A program made the position numbers and the translations under genes. From positions 1-19,436 of the forward strand of contig NZ_JAEQMG010000087.1 of NCBI RefSeq assembly GCF_016680995.1: a stretch of DNA of 19,436 bases, written 5' to 3'. Under the pieces are notes generated by a model. The model worked only from the letters and a program-made list of their open reading frames with translations. It searched no databases and was not told where the DNA came from. Source of the DNA: Ruminococcus difficilis. GTDB lineage: Bacteria; Bacillota_A; Clostridia; Oscillospirales; Acutalibacteraceae. Position 1 is the first letter of the stretch, and each line of letters begins with the position of its first letter. This document shows positions 10,101 through 15,828 of the stretch, one piece after another.

Positions 10101-10653
10101 TGCCTCGCAGGGCGAAGAAAGCACAAACCTGAGTGATTGCGATACGCAGGGCGATAAGATACTCATTGACTTCGGTCTTGCGTTTAATAATGCCGGAACA
10201 AAGCTGACGCCCGACGACAGGGCAGGATTTATCATCGAAAGACTCGATAAGCTTGACACCACAGAAGGAATACCGGTAACCGGATTAAAGGATTCAAACG
10301 CGATCACCAGCCTTTCGTATTATGAAAAGAAATACGCAGCGGGAAGCGGCAATGCTTATGCGTATGACAGCGATGCTGTTTTGTCCTCGGCAAATGGTTT
10401 TGCGGCGGACAGCAGCAATAAAACCAAACCCACATGCAGCGGAGCGGCGATATTCCGCGCTGCAACAATTGCCAAGCTTGACAACTTCGACAGAATGCAG
10501 TACACCAACACCTTTACAAACTTAAAGGACAGCGGTCAAACAGAACAGGCGCTGTATGTTTACAGAGCGACGTCCTATCTGAAGGTCAACAATCAGGATA
10601 CGGTGATCTCTGAGCCGATTTACTTTACTATTTATGATATTGCGTCTCGTTAA
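4138..10653 (+). CDS. Giant secreted modular surface protein (2171 aa), probably polysaccharide- or starch-associated
   Basis: Start at 4138 behind TGGAGG (4125-4130); an upstream frame extension lacks a ribosome site. Signal peptide: MKQRIKHFSK, then a hydrophobic stretch with LVSC (a possible lipobox) and ATDAAQ (a possible signal peptidase I site). Visible modules: an InlB/Flg_new-like beta repeat with GYKFSGW (about 180-260); a YIAGRFHV module (about 262-400); two tandem X25-like immunoglobulin modules, a type found beside pullulanases and starch-binding proteins (about 402-525 and 530-640); a Ser/Asn/Tyr-rich AT-rich insert (about 645-800); a large conserved-looking core with YEGLLQEKWG and GGYPGQPMLYWGG (about 805-1370); another GW-type beta repeat (about 1378-1431); and beta-rich segments to the end. 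No glycosidase motif, dockerin, cohesin, LPXTG or SLH anchor is seen. Binding or adhesion is inferred from modules and neighbours. Confidence 0.8.
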   Translation: MKQRIKHFSKSTMSVILAVCMLVSCLTVGLIATDAAQVTSENRVGASVGWTAADCYMHYSADGGTNWVNAAMDSEEKITLTLYSETTIRYFLVAERTWYRYNGYYTEKPSGTSTSSDNFYARISGTWNNNTTSDSDYIETTLPSGVYTITYETRYQYGNTSNVTLQYHFYRSGDAETQYAVTISAGTGGFVSPNSKQVGATTQTLPTAVPDYGYKFSGWTTEDTSTITLGNASSANAATISASGAGTVTANFAPDDGKSLYIAGRFHVKATDGANTYFNTWDGSTSDNWDDDSEVIQLLPTGNDFEYSVNTHCSFTELSQTIGDGSNTYDPYFFIYDKDITKRFFAPSSSTHLNASTTYVDLVEEGTTGAANNNMRFNYTSDDGPVIIFYNTITKRLRYELEGENYFVTSAGANDSTAGFTSNIWAAKDSAGKMTDNGNGTYSITFSEKEMGWYRFKINGYDGAASLGTWGGANVTYASDEGTAACITDKSTENSGNAKFYLTKTSDVTVTINTSTHEITVSAAATPGTVTYQYYIVGMASDGTSGMFDNVWADDWKVFSAEDKMTTSDGGTTYTLEKNDFGGSYGTYIYEAVRVGSDGSKEYYPGNSVTQTVDVTQKAKKVVYTLTFSGGDFLSLTADVTNKSNSSDETYDTIFVKGNKDDNYHLLYSSSGSQAAGYSHTSIQAYKITNSSSQNVYYFKIPVSSYVSTSSHAFLVTKNGTNYYNCASGNSSTLNISATRVERAKTYLTVETNNFNGDVNSSYKDNRYHYAKAKFNDSSYTSQFNYIVLAYNSSTKTYTFDVYGDASGGGTDPSFVNFVDLYAKNGNLRDSSYNRFTNLANTDVMSVTTPDGIVYTKDSHANWGTATSGGTWETDKSGYDSNYDKITNIPVGSKVVLRTTLSNNNQKFDDRYFSASHYLKAYSFNGYTYQLHTPAEAVTSGNAQYYEETWTAEAINAANMKSGKTVEITPIYYLKDNTYTKTFFIDGYEGLLQEKWGTLLCVYPYYKGSSNKSNAFGGYPGQPMLYWGGKFQMEIPLTVDGTATGKEIKGLTMHNAYWDLLHRKLDGKCDDGHCQTYDYDDFYKIYKEKNADTIFFRYKYYPKKDYSYNGATISAGHDNYGDGYSYDNHSFQNDSLNTAAKCVSAGNGVEIVTDYYGRQIDVFGTRLTSAQQSGYDGGTTPQTKELLLVSTGYKNTYVGHYATEWAVYAPASGYTKNNDAAHKFIGYISSSMLYLNNIGRVSQYSGGTNTGDGQMSSSKYKNTYNYLKEHYEGVPALISYEKEIHNYSLDQADRSDGKWYYSTSSDRLTANIKIQTTSATTDVTLLGDHNWTDSAFTAAGAGNETNVDANGNSAYFTNTTPEYLYGKTTSGSILADPSGQFTFQAYSGNGWTFVGWVRYSDGKYYEIADKDGLGSSNISANDTYIARFMPAAKGSLVISHNIVKDSTHKGDGTKYLKVEVMNGDSVVKTYEKTDGSDIDVSAYIDSTKYSSYKLRITLVTEPDEDCAVADRSVALGADSKYDRYRTDTSNNSIAPASPLDAGVTYNSVILVNISDVYDNTNGVTALRYTTELTKTELNYAYRIVYTYKSRFWGNQTYTVEGFVDEMESAKYFSGVKSTATLNKSFIVSSTPYEKNFRQKIDWNYDSMTNNAAGSPQALVTINGTAKENVYFMQAAVGSTNTVDDTVRAEFFLPYKYNEETKSETGLDLYNAEGTKLEGTEIAFDDRHYESSTVKSQAGHLFNYDSSIPNIPTSGQTTDDFPKLVKAAPYVLKKGVWNTEDSKWIFTNLSGDDFHYADTYTTKEYDGNMSFEIGGTYYYATETAPEDIPPGASTQQLTALNTESWFDDNGTSATYTFAKKDGDNVYYFYFEENECLGYKVSSKGNVIDGIIQNSNAEMTTEPSDASYTFYKKFYFTRWDIFTADGKTFVASSFANSRAFNYSGYEDYIIIPVYNDKESNSGRSTTITFMGDTRNQWNMGGLGHYKSGAVASQGEESTNLSDCDTQGDKILIDFGLAFNNAGTKLTPDDRAGFIIERLDKLDTTEGIPVTGLKDSNAITSLSYYEKKYAAGSGNAYAYDSDAVLSSANGFAADSSNKTKPTCSGAAIFRAATIAKLDNFDRMQYTNTFTNLKDSGQTEQALYVYRATSYLKVNNQDTVISEPIYFTIYDIASR

Positions 10654-10668
10654 AGGAGGAATGCACAA

Positions 10669-10800
10669 TTGAAAAAATATGATTCTCCTGAATTTGAATT
10701 GGTAAAGATTCAGCTCTTAAATCAGTTATGCGGCAGCGACCCGACCGATCCCGTTGAAGACAACGGCGAAGAACACAACTTTGACGATGGCTGGAATTGA
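10669..10800 (+). CDS. 43-aa YxxP-motif peptide with acidic tail, TTG start
   Basis: Its Shine-Dalgarno site AAAGGAGG (10652-10659) overlaps the stop codon of the giant gene and lies 9 bases before TTG at 10669. The nearer ATG at 10661 is only one base away and hits a stop after three codons. The product begins MKKYDSPEFELVKIQ, continues LLNQLCGSDPTDP and ends in an acidic, Asp/Asn/Glu-rich tail finishing DDGWN. A basic start, a YxxPxF/L motif, an alternating hydrophobic stretch, a turn with Cys-Gly-Ser and an acidic end resemble short peptides I recall from Firmicutes and Bacteroidetes, and loosely RiPP leaders (YxxP). No modifying enzyme, protease or transporter is in the window and there is no signal peptide. 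Function unknown; co-translation with the giant protein is likely. Confidence 0.72.
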   Translation: MKKYDSPEFELVKIQLLNQLCGSDPTDPVEDNGEEHNFDDGWN

Positions 10801-10816
10801 CGGAACAATCACAGGG

Positions 10817-10840
10817 ACAGGCAGTGTTTGCGCTGCCTGT
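10817..10840 (+). other. Perfect 8-bp hairpin just before the LRR gene's ribosome site
   Basis: ACAGGCAG (10817-10824) pairs with CTGCCTGT (10833-10840) around an 8-base loop. The ribosome site AAGGAG (10844-10849) starts three bases later and there is no T-tract, so this is not a terminator. It could tune translation, stabilize a processed mRNA end, or separate expression of the peptide from the dockerin gene. Confidence 0.6.
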
Positions 10841-10861
10841 GCAAAAGGAGACAGGAATGTT

Positions 10862-11767
10862 ATGAAAAAAATCATCAAATGTATTTCGTTAATGATCATT
10901 TCATCTTTGCTTTTAGTTACTTCCGTTGCCGGATTCAACGCTGTGACATTATATACCGACGGCGACTATACTTTTGCGGATGCCGACGCGGAAAGTGTTG
11001 CGTTGTATGGGTATAACGGAAGTTCCTCCGCCTTGGTAGTTCCGGCAAGCTGCAACGGCAGATATGTTTCATCTGTTTATAACTACGCTTTTGAAGATAA
11101 CACAAGCATTACCGCCATTGATTTTTCACAGGCGTCAAGGTTTTTTGACTCAATAGGGATGAAGTCCTTCGTCAACTGCACAGGACTTTCCGGTACGCTT
11201 TCGCTGCCGGCAAGCATTACGTCCCTCGGACACGGCGCCTTTCAGGGATGCACAAATATAACGGAGCTGCAAATGAATGCCTGCGTTGCGCAGATTCCGT
11301 CACAGTGCTTCAATAAGTGCGCCAGTTTAAGAACTGTTATAACTTCGCCTTTTGTGGAATCGATTGACAACCTCGCGTTCGCGAATTGTCCGTATTTGCA
11401 GGACATCTATTTGTCAACTGCCGTCACTTACATCAGCGACACCGCTTTTTTAAATTCCAACAGAGTACGGTTTCAGGTTTTTTATGACAGCTATGCCCGT
11501 GTATACGCGCAGGAGCACGGTTTTTCGTATGTGCTTCGTGACGGCGTTAAGCTGAGTGATGTGAACGGCGACAATAACGTCAATATCAATGATGTGACGA
11601 TGATACAGCGGCACCTTGCCGAGCTGGAAAGCGTTGAGGGAATCTACCTTTACGCAGCGGACGTTAACCGCGACGGCACCGTTGATGTTGCCGATGGGAC
11701 CGCTTTGCAGATGTATCTTGCCGGATACGATATGCCTGACCCGATCGGAGAGATACTGACGCAATAA
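10862..11767 (+). CDS. Secreted leucine-rich-repeat (BspA-type) protein with C-terminal dockerin
   Basis: A 301-residue protein starting at ATG 10862; an in-frame upstream extension to 10754 would overlap the 43-aa peptide gene and has no ribosome site. Signal peptide at residues 1-24 (MKKIIK, then a long hydrophobic core). Residues about 45-215 carry LRR_5/BspA-type repeats (AFEDNTSITAIDFS, SFVNCTGLSGTLSLP, AFQGCTNITELQM, CFNKCASLRTV). Residues 231-299 are a type I dockerin with two calcium-loop repeats, DVNGDNNVNINDVT and DVNRDGTVDVADGT, followed by IQRHLAEL and LQMYLAGYD helices. The dockerin should plug the protein into a cohesin scaffold; the LRR part may bind a surface or partner. It has no catalytic motif. 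It lies between the giant protein and the amylase and is followed by its own terminator. Confidence 0.88.
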   Translation: MKKIIKCISLMIISSLLLVTSVAGFNAVTLYTDGDYTFADADAESVALYGYNGSSSALVVPASCNGRYVSSVYNYAFEDNTSITAIDFSQASRFFDSIGMKSFVNCTGLSGTLSLPASITSLGHGAFQGCTNITELQMNACVAQIPSQCFNKCASLRTVITSPFVESIDNLAFANCPYLQDIYLSTAVTYISDTAFLNSNRVRFQVFYDSYARVYAQEHGFSYVLRDGVKLSDVNGDNNVNINDVTMIQRHLAELESVEGIYLYAADVNRDGTVDVADGTALQMYLAGYDMPDPIGEILTQ

Positions 11768-11777
11768 TACTTTTGTC

Positions 11778-11804
11778 AAAAAGGGCTTATGTTTTCCCCT
11801 TTTT
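11778..11804 (+). terminator. Terminator after the LRR-dockerin gene
   Basis: AAAAAGGG (11778-11785) pairs with CCCTTTTT (11797-11804) around an 11-base loop. The stem itself ends in five T residues, and the structure begins only 10 bases after the stop codon. The symmetric A/T arms could work on both strands. Confidence 0.65.
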
Positions 11805-11816
11805 ACCTCTATTTCA

Positions 11817-11843
11817 CCCCCGGAGTTTTTACTGCTCCGGGGG
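11817..11843 (+). other. GC-rich 9-bp hairpin without T-tract in the amylase leader
   Basis: CCCCCGGAG (11817-11825) pairs perfectly with CTCCGGGGG (11835-11843) around TTTTTACTG. It is followed by AACTTAAAAATTATAAAATT, not by T residues. No good -35 box lies between it and the amylase ribosome site, so it may be a 5' stabilizer or processing hairpin on readthrough transcripts. Confidence 0.6.
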
Positions 11844-11884
11844 AACTTAAAAATTATAAAATTTTAGATAGGAGGAGATATTTA

Positions 11885-13972
11885 ATGAAGAAGAAATTTT
11901 TATCGCTTGTTCTCTCACTTACGGTCGCGCTGACGGCTGCCTGTTCGCTTCACGCTTCTTTCAGCGCCGCGCAAGCTAATGATGCCGTCGGGCAGACGCA
12001 ATTCGCGCAGAATACCATTCGCGGCGCGGCGGTGCTGCACTGCTTCAACTGGTCGTATAACGAAATCAAGAATAATCTGCCCGATATTGCTGCGGCAGGG
12101 TACACGGCGGTGCAAACCTCTCCTGTCCAAAAACCGAAAAGCTATAAATCGAGCTATACAAGCACAAGCGGTCAGTGGTGGAAGCTCTACCAGCCGTTGA
12201 CGTTGAGTGTAGCCGACGGCGGAACGTGGCTCGGGACAAAATCCGAACTGAAAGCGTTGTGCTCGGAGGCGGACAAATATAACATTAAGGTGATCGTGGA
12301 TATTGTCGCAAACCACATGGCAAACAACACCTCCGGCGGCGGTTATTCCCACCTGAGCGAAAACGTGGAAAGCAATCTGAAAAACTCCGCGTATTATCAC
12401 AGCGAAACCTACGGAGTCAACGATAACAGCCGCTATGAGATGACCCACGGCCATCTAGGCATGCCCGATTTGAACACCGCCAACAGCTATGTGCAAAAGC
12501 GTGTGCTGGGGTTGTTGAAGGAATGTGTGGACTGCGGCGTTGACGGCTTCCGCTTTGACGCGGCAAAGCATATCGAGCTTCCCAGCGATGATTCAAGCAC
12601 CAAGAGTGAGTTTTGGCCGTACGTGATCAACGGTATCAAGAGCTACAAAAGCGACGTGTTCTGCTACGGAGAAATTCTCAACACCGCCGCGACGAGTATG
12701 TCAAACTACACCAAGTATATTGATGTAACCGACAATAAAACAGGAAACAGCGCGCTTTCCGCCGCGAAAAACAGCAATGCGTCTTCACTGGCGGCAAGCA
12801 ATTATCAAATGGGCGCAGGGGCTTCTTATTCTGTACTGTGGGCGGAATCGCATGATACCTATATGCACGACGAAACCTCGGGCGTTTCCAATTCCGTCAT
12901 AGCAAAGGCGTGGGCGATTACGGGCGCGAGGGCTAAATCAACCTCTCTGTATTTCGCGCGCCCGAACAGCACGATGGGACTTGCAAGCTCTGATACAAGC
13001 TGGAAAAGCACAGCCGTGAGGGAGATCAACAAATTTAAGAACTACTTTATGGGACAGAGCGAATATCTTGCTTCAAGCGGTAAGACGGCATATATTGAAC
13101 GCGGCACCACGGGCGTGTGCATCGCGAAGCTCGATGGCTCGGGCGACGTCAGCCTGACAGCCAACAAAATGGAGTCCGGCACATATAAGGATCAAATCTC
13201 GGGCAACACCTTTACCGTGTCGGGCGGAAAAATCAAGGGAACTGTCGGCTCCAAGGGCGTCGCTGTTGTCTATAACGCGCCTTCCGAACCGACGACGGTC
13301 CCCGCAACCGCAGCCCCGACAACAATCGCTCCCACAACCACTGTTCCCGCCACCACCGCTGCGCCGACCACGGTTGAGCCCGCTGCCGAGGAAACGCAGC
13401 CGACGACCGTTCCCGCAACGCAGGTGACGGTAGGCGATACCGATGAGGACGGAGAAATAACGATTAAAGATGTAACAACGATCCAACGTTATATTGCCGA
13501 ATTGGAGATCATGCCCCGCGTCGGCAAAACAGGAGATACAAACGGAGACGGAGAACTGGATATCGCCGACGCGACCTTGCTTCAAATGTTTCTTGCCGAG
13601 TATGACATTGAGAGCCGCATAGGACAGATCCTCACAATCGAAGCTCCTGCGTCGGAGCCGGCAACCAAACCGCAGGATTACACGGTGTATTTTACAAATT
13701 CACGCAGTTGGAGCGGTACGATCTACTGTTACTATTGGTCGGATGAAAACTCCCATATGCTTACATGGCCGGGAGAAAAAATGACCTACGACAGAACCAA
13801 CAGCAGCAATCAGAAAATCTATACCTTCACCGTTCCTGCCAATATTGATTATCTGATGTTTAACAACAATGATAAGCAAACTGTGAAAATCCCCTTCGAC
13901 GGCACCGTGCTGCGGTTCTACGCCAAAAGCAGTACCGATTCGAGCGGAAAATATGAATACGGAACATGGTGA
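11885..13972 (+). CDS. Secreted alpha-amylase, GH13 (subfamily 28-like), with dockerin and CBM26
   Basis: A 695-residue enzyme that would cleave internal alpha-1,4 bonds of starch. The start at 11885 has GGAGGAG in front; the frame upstream to 11789 is unsupported. Signal peptide at residues 1-31; LTAAC at 16-20 could also be a lipobox. Residues 45-465 match Bacillus AmyE in layout: AAGYTAVQTSP, VIVDIVANH (region I), GFRFDAAKHIELP with nucleophile D225 (region II), YGEIL with acid/base E263 (region III), and ESHDTY with H323/D324 (region IV). A Thr/Pro/Ala linker spans 467-513. A type I dockerin spans 517-585 (DTDEDGEITIKDVT, DTNGDGELDIADAT). A CBM26-type module spans 598-695 (VYFTNSRSW, YYWSD, WPGEKM). 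The layout fits a cohesin-borne starch complex such as the R. bromii amylosome. Confidence 0.95.
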   Translation: MKKKFLSLVLSLTVALTAACSLHASFSAAQANDAVGQTQFAQNTIRGAAVLHCFNWSYNEIKNNLPDIAAAGYTAVQTSPVQKPKSYKSSYTSTSGQWWKLYQPLTLSVADGGTWLGTKSELKALCSEADKYNIKVIVDIVANHMANNTSGGGYSHLSENVESNLKNSAYYHSETYGVNDNSRYEMTHGHLGMPDLNTANSYVQKRVLGLLKECVDCGVDGFRFDAAKHIELPSDDSSTKSEFWPYVINGIKSYKSDVFCYGEILNTAATSMSNYTKYIDVTDNKTGNSALSAAKNSNASSLAASNYQMGAGASYSVLWAESHDTYMHDETSGVSNSVIAKAWAITGARAKSTSLYFARPNSTMGLASSDTSWKSTAVREINKFKNYFMGQSEYLASSGKTAYIERGTTGVCIAKLDGSGDVSLTANKMESGTYKDQISGNTFTVSGGKIKGTVGSKGVAVVYNAPSEPTTVPATAAPTTIAPTTTVPATTAAPTTVEPAAEETQPTTVPATQVTVGDTDEDGEITIKDVTTIQRYIAELEIMPRVGKTGDTNGDGELDIADATLLQMFLAEYDIESRIGQILTIEAPASEPATKPQDYTVYFTNSRSWSGTIYCYYWSDENSHMLTWPGEKMTYDRTNSSNQKIYTFTVPANIDYLMFNNNDKQTVKIPFDGTVLRFYAKSSTDSSGKYEYGTW

Positions 13973-14011
13973 CATCAGGTGTTTGCGTAATGTTGTGAGG
14001 AGCGCGCGCAT

Positions 14012-14185
14012 ATGAAAAATTCGTTTAAAGCTTTTTCTGCTTTTCTCATAGCTGTTTTCTCATCCTACGACCAATACCAGGCATCGAAACGGTTCTATTA
14101 CAACGGCGACTCCGAAGCGGAGCTGAACGCGGCAGCATCGGCACTGAAATCGATTACCGACCACATCAACGGAAAGACAACCTAG
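14012..14185 (+). pseudogene. 57-aa secreted peptide, likely remnant of a FIVAR-type surface protein
   Basis: GTGAGGAG (13994-14001) precedes the ATG at 14012 by a normal distance. The product is MKNSFKAFSAFLIAVFSS, a short signal-peptide-like start, running straight into YDQYQASKRFYYNGDSEAEL and then NAAASALKSITDHINGKTT. The second part resembles one FIVAR-type helical repeat of large surface proteins. A signal sequence directly joined to one C-terminal-looking repeat suggests a big gene with an in-frame internal deletion. It could still be expressed: it lies 39 bases after the amylase stop with no terminator between, and a strong terminator follows. The alternative is a genuine small secreted protein. 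Confidence 0.5.
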
Positions 14186-14219
14186 GCAATTTTTCATTTA
14201 TGGAGTTTTTTATATAACG

Positions 14220-14254
14220 GCGGGCACACCCTTGCGGTGTGTCTGCTGTTTTCT
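14220..14254 (+). terminator. Terminator of the amylase transcript
   Basis: GCGGGCACACC (14220-14230) pairs with GGTGTGTCTGC (14236-14246), 11 bp including two G-T pairs, loop CTTGC, followed by TGTTTTCT. Confidence 0.85.
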
Positions 14255-14269
14255 GTATGGACAAATATC

Positions 14270-14360
14270 CGTCTGTTTAGCCGCGTGTCGCCCCTGTGTT
14301 GAAGATAGACGGGTGTGCACCCGAACAGATCGTTCTCGGAACACGCAAAAAAGTTCTGGA
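14270..14360 (+). repeat. Dispersed repeat, module A fragment, copy 3
   Basis: CCGCGTGTCGCCCCTGTGTTG, the hairpin CGGGT/ACCCG (14310-14323), then AAAAAAGTTCTGGA (14347-14360) as in the leader of the DUF6809 gene at 1346. The segment between the hairpin and this leader is shorter than in the other copies. Confidence 0.6.
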
Positions 14361-14361
14361 T

Positions 14362-14530
14362 ATTTCCCAAAGGTATCGAGGGCGGCAAGCTAAACAAACT
14401 GATAATCAGGCATGACGCCGCTCTCAAAGCAACTTTGAATGAGCAGAGTAGTTTAAGCGAATGTGAGGGATTTGTAAATGGATTCCGTTTGAGCGTCAGG
14501 CTGATAGCGGAACTGTTTTGTAGCGAATAA
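14362..14530 (+). pseudogene. Broken DUF6809 copy
   Basis: Reads FPKGIEGGKLNKLIIRHDAA, then LKATLNEQSSLSECEG and FVNGFRLSVRLIAELFCSE, clearly homologous to the protein at 1346-1603. Two deletions separate it from that gene. About 105 bp from the leader (after GTTCTGGA) into codon 19 are missing, taking the ribosome site and start codon. A further 45 bp are missing between two GAGCAG direct repeats present in the intact gene, which suggests slippage or recombination between them. The reading frame is otherwise open to TAA, so the damage may be recent. No start with a ribosome site is seen. Confidence 0.8.
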
Positions 14531-14536
14531 TAAAAC

Positions 14537-14574
14537 TTGTCCGGCGGTGCTAAATGTGCTGCCGGGCAAATTTT
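14537..14574 (+). terminator. Terminator after the broken DUF6809 copy
   Basis: TTGTCCGGC (14537-14545) pairs with GCCGGGCAA (14561-14569), with one G-T pair, followed by ATTTT. Confidence 0.75.
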
Positions 14575-14599
14575 CGCAAAAAAATATTGGCTTTTTGTC

Positions 14600-14655
14600 T
14601 TGACTACTACGATAATATCGTATAAAATAATTACAAGGACTACGAAAATATCGTA
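14600..14655 (+). promoter_or_regulatory. Promoter and twin palindromic operators of the XRE gene
   Basis: -35 TTGACT (14600-14605), 17-base spacer, -10 TAAAAT (14623-14628). Operator 1, TACGATAATATCGTA (14608-14622), is a perfect palindrome filling the spacer. Operator 2, TACGAAAATATCGTA (14641-14655), has one mismatch and lies over the transcription start region. They are 33 bp apart, close to three helical turns, as expected for two dimers on one face of the DNA. This is the usual layout for self-repression by an XRE antitoxin. Confidence 0.8.
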
Positions 14656-14745
14656 TGAGGAAGTGAAGCTTTGACAAGAGAATTTGACTTCGGAACAGAA
14701 AAAGCAATTGCAAATGCTGATCGACGCCATAAAAGAGGAGTGATG

Positions 14746-15105
14746 ATGGTGGCTGAGTATACTTTCAAAACCAATTTATCAATGGAAGAAATCAAGGATA
14801 ATTTTAAGAATATAGACTTTTTTGAGGGTGTAAAGAGCGGTTTGGAGGAAGCCTTGGCGTTTGAAAAAGGGCAGGCTGCCGCGGATACGTTCGCACGCAA
14901 AAGCTCGCTCCCACAAATAAATGTATCTGAGCTTCGGCATTCGCTGTCCTTGACGCAAAAAGCATTCGCCGCACTGCTCGGCGTTTCAACCAGAACCGTA
15001 GAGGCATGGGAAGGTGGAAAATCTACACCCACGCCCACCGCGAAGAAACTGTTGTTTCTTATTCAACAAGAACCGTCGCTTGTTCAAATGCTTCAAAACG
15101 CATAA
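14746..15105 (+). CDS. XRE-family (HigA/antitoxin-like) transcriptional regulator
   Basis: 119 residues from ATG 14746 behind AGAGGAG (14734-14740); ATG 14743 and an in-frame TTG at 14671 (with GAGGAAG upstream) are alternatives. The N-terminal 50 residues are acidic and helical (LSMEEIKDNFKNIDFFEGVK). A helix-turn-helix at about 62-106 carries LTQKAFAALLGVSTRTVEAW and GGKSTPTPTAKKLL, the pattern of HigA/MqsA-type antitoxin domains. The two palindromes upstream are its likely operators. A short frame ending at the TGA of 14740-14742, reading TSEQKKQLQMLIDAIKEE, overlaps the start region. It looks like the tail of a lost partner gene, possibly a toxin, but it is too short to classify. No toxin is visible downstream either. 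Confidence 0.85.
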   Translation: MVAEYTFKTNLSMEEIKDNFKNIDFFEGVKSGLEEALAFEKGQAAADTFARKSSLPQINVSELRHSLSLTQKAFAALLGVSTRTVEAWEGGKSTPTPTAKKLLFLIQQEPSLVQMLQNA

Positions 15106-15157
15106 GTTTATATAAATGACCTTTAAAAAAATAAGGTATGGATTTATCGTTAATCGG

Positions 15158-15222
15158 ATTGTCAAAATCTGCGACGCTAAATCAAAGAAAGGCGATTTTC
15201 CGCTGTGCTGAAAATGCTGACA
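15158..15222 (+). repeat. Dispersed repeat, module B fragment, copy 3
   Basis: ATTGTCAAAATCTGCGACGC, AAATCAAAGAAA and GCTGAAAATGCTGACA match module B at 1733-1790. No A module or palindrome accompanies it here. Confidence 0.6.
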
Positions 15223-15256
15223 GCGAGTTGTGAGCATTTACAATTAAAATGGCAAT

Positions 15257-15292
15257 GCCGCGCTTGACATTAACTGTTGAGCGCGGCGTTTT
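15257..15292 (+). terminator. Terminator downstream of the XRE gene
   Basis: GCCGCGCT (15257-15264) pairs with AGCGCGGC (15280-15287), extendable inward by four pairs (two of them G-T), followed by GTTTTAACTTT. Confidence 0.8.
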
Positions 15293-15527
15293 AACTTTAG
15301 CACAATGAGATTTAGATTTACTATGAGGGTTAAACTAAATTGGTTTTCGATGGGTGAGACCTCTTTGAAATTTGAGTTGAACTAACTCGAAAAAGTATCA
15401 GTCAGACGTTTTCGAACATCGAAAAACCGCTTTCTCAACCTAATATTTTCAAAACTGAAAATCCGGTTAAGATTTTATGATGAAATAACTGTCGGAAAAA
15501 CTCAATTGAATTAACATATAAAAAGAG
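15293..15527. other. Gene-free stretch with several inverted repeats
   Basis: No open frame with a ribosome site is seen. Inverted repeats include GGTTTTCGATG (near 15341) against CATCGAAAAACC (near 15418), GAGTT/AACTC around 15374-15389, and a local GTTTTCG/CGAAAAAC hairpin. They could form a folded RNA, but there is no clear promoter and no family I recognise. Confidence 0.35.
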
Positions 15528-15567
15528 AATGTTGTACTTAACGGGAATGGTTGAGTACAGCATTTTC
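15528..15567 (+). terminator. Long hairpin terminator
   Basis: AATGTTGTACTTAAC (15528-15542) pairs with GTTGAGTACAGCATT (15550-15564) along 15 bp using two G-T pairs; TTC follows. The gene it serves is not obvious, so it may belong to an unannotated RNA from the preceding gene-free stretch. Confidence 0.7.
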
Positions 15568-15828
15568 ATTTATGACGGTAGCACTTATATTATCTTTCGA
15601 GCTGATTAAGAATTATTATGGGATCAGTTATCATTTATCTCCTCAGTGATTATCGATTAAGCAGAACAAGCGTGAACAGACAAAAGAGAGAAACTCAAAA
15701 AAGCATCAGTCACCTTTTTCTCTGCTGTTGGAAAAGTGCTGGTCTATTGATGCTGTTCCTAGATTTTTTGCAAGTTCTGACCTGGATTTTGCATAAATTG
15801 ATTTACGAGCTTACAAAAATCATAACAC

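Noticed and set aside
10754..10861. Longer LRR-dockerin protein starting at 10754
   Set aside because: It would overlap the peptide gene, lacks a ribosome site, and would put 36 residues in front of the signal peptide.
15293..15527. Known riboswitch
   Set aside because: Inverted repeats exist, but I recognise no conserved aptamer core and there is no gene immediately downstream to control.
15618..15749. Upstream part of a 74-residue frame (15618-15842)
   Set aside because: No ribosome site, no family resemblance, and its first half has no coding-like pattern; only the 30-aa tail was kept as a weak finding.
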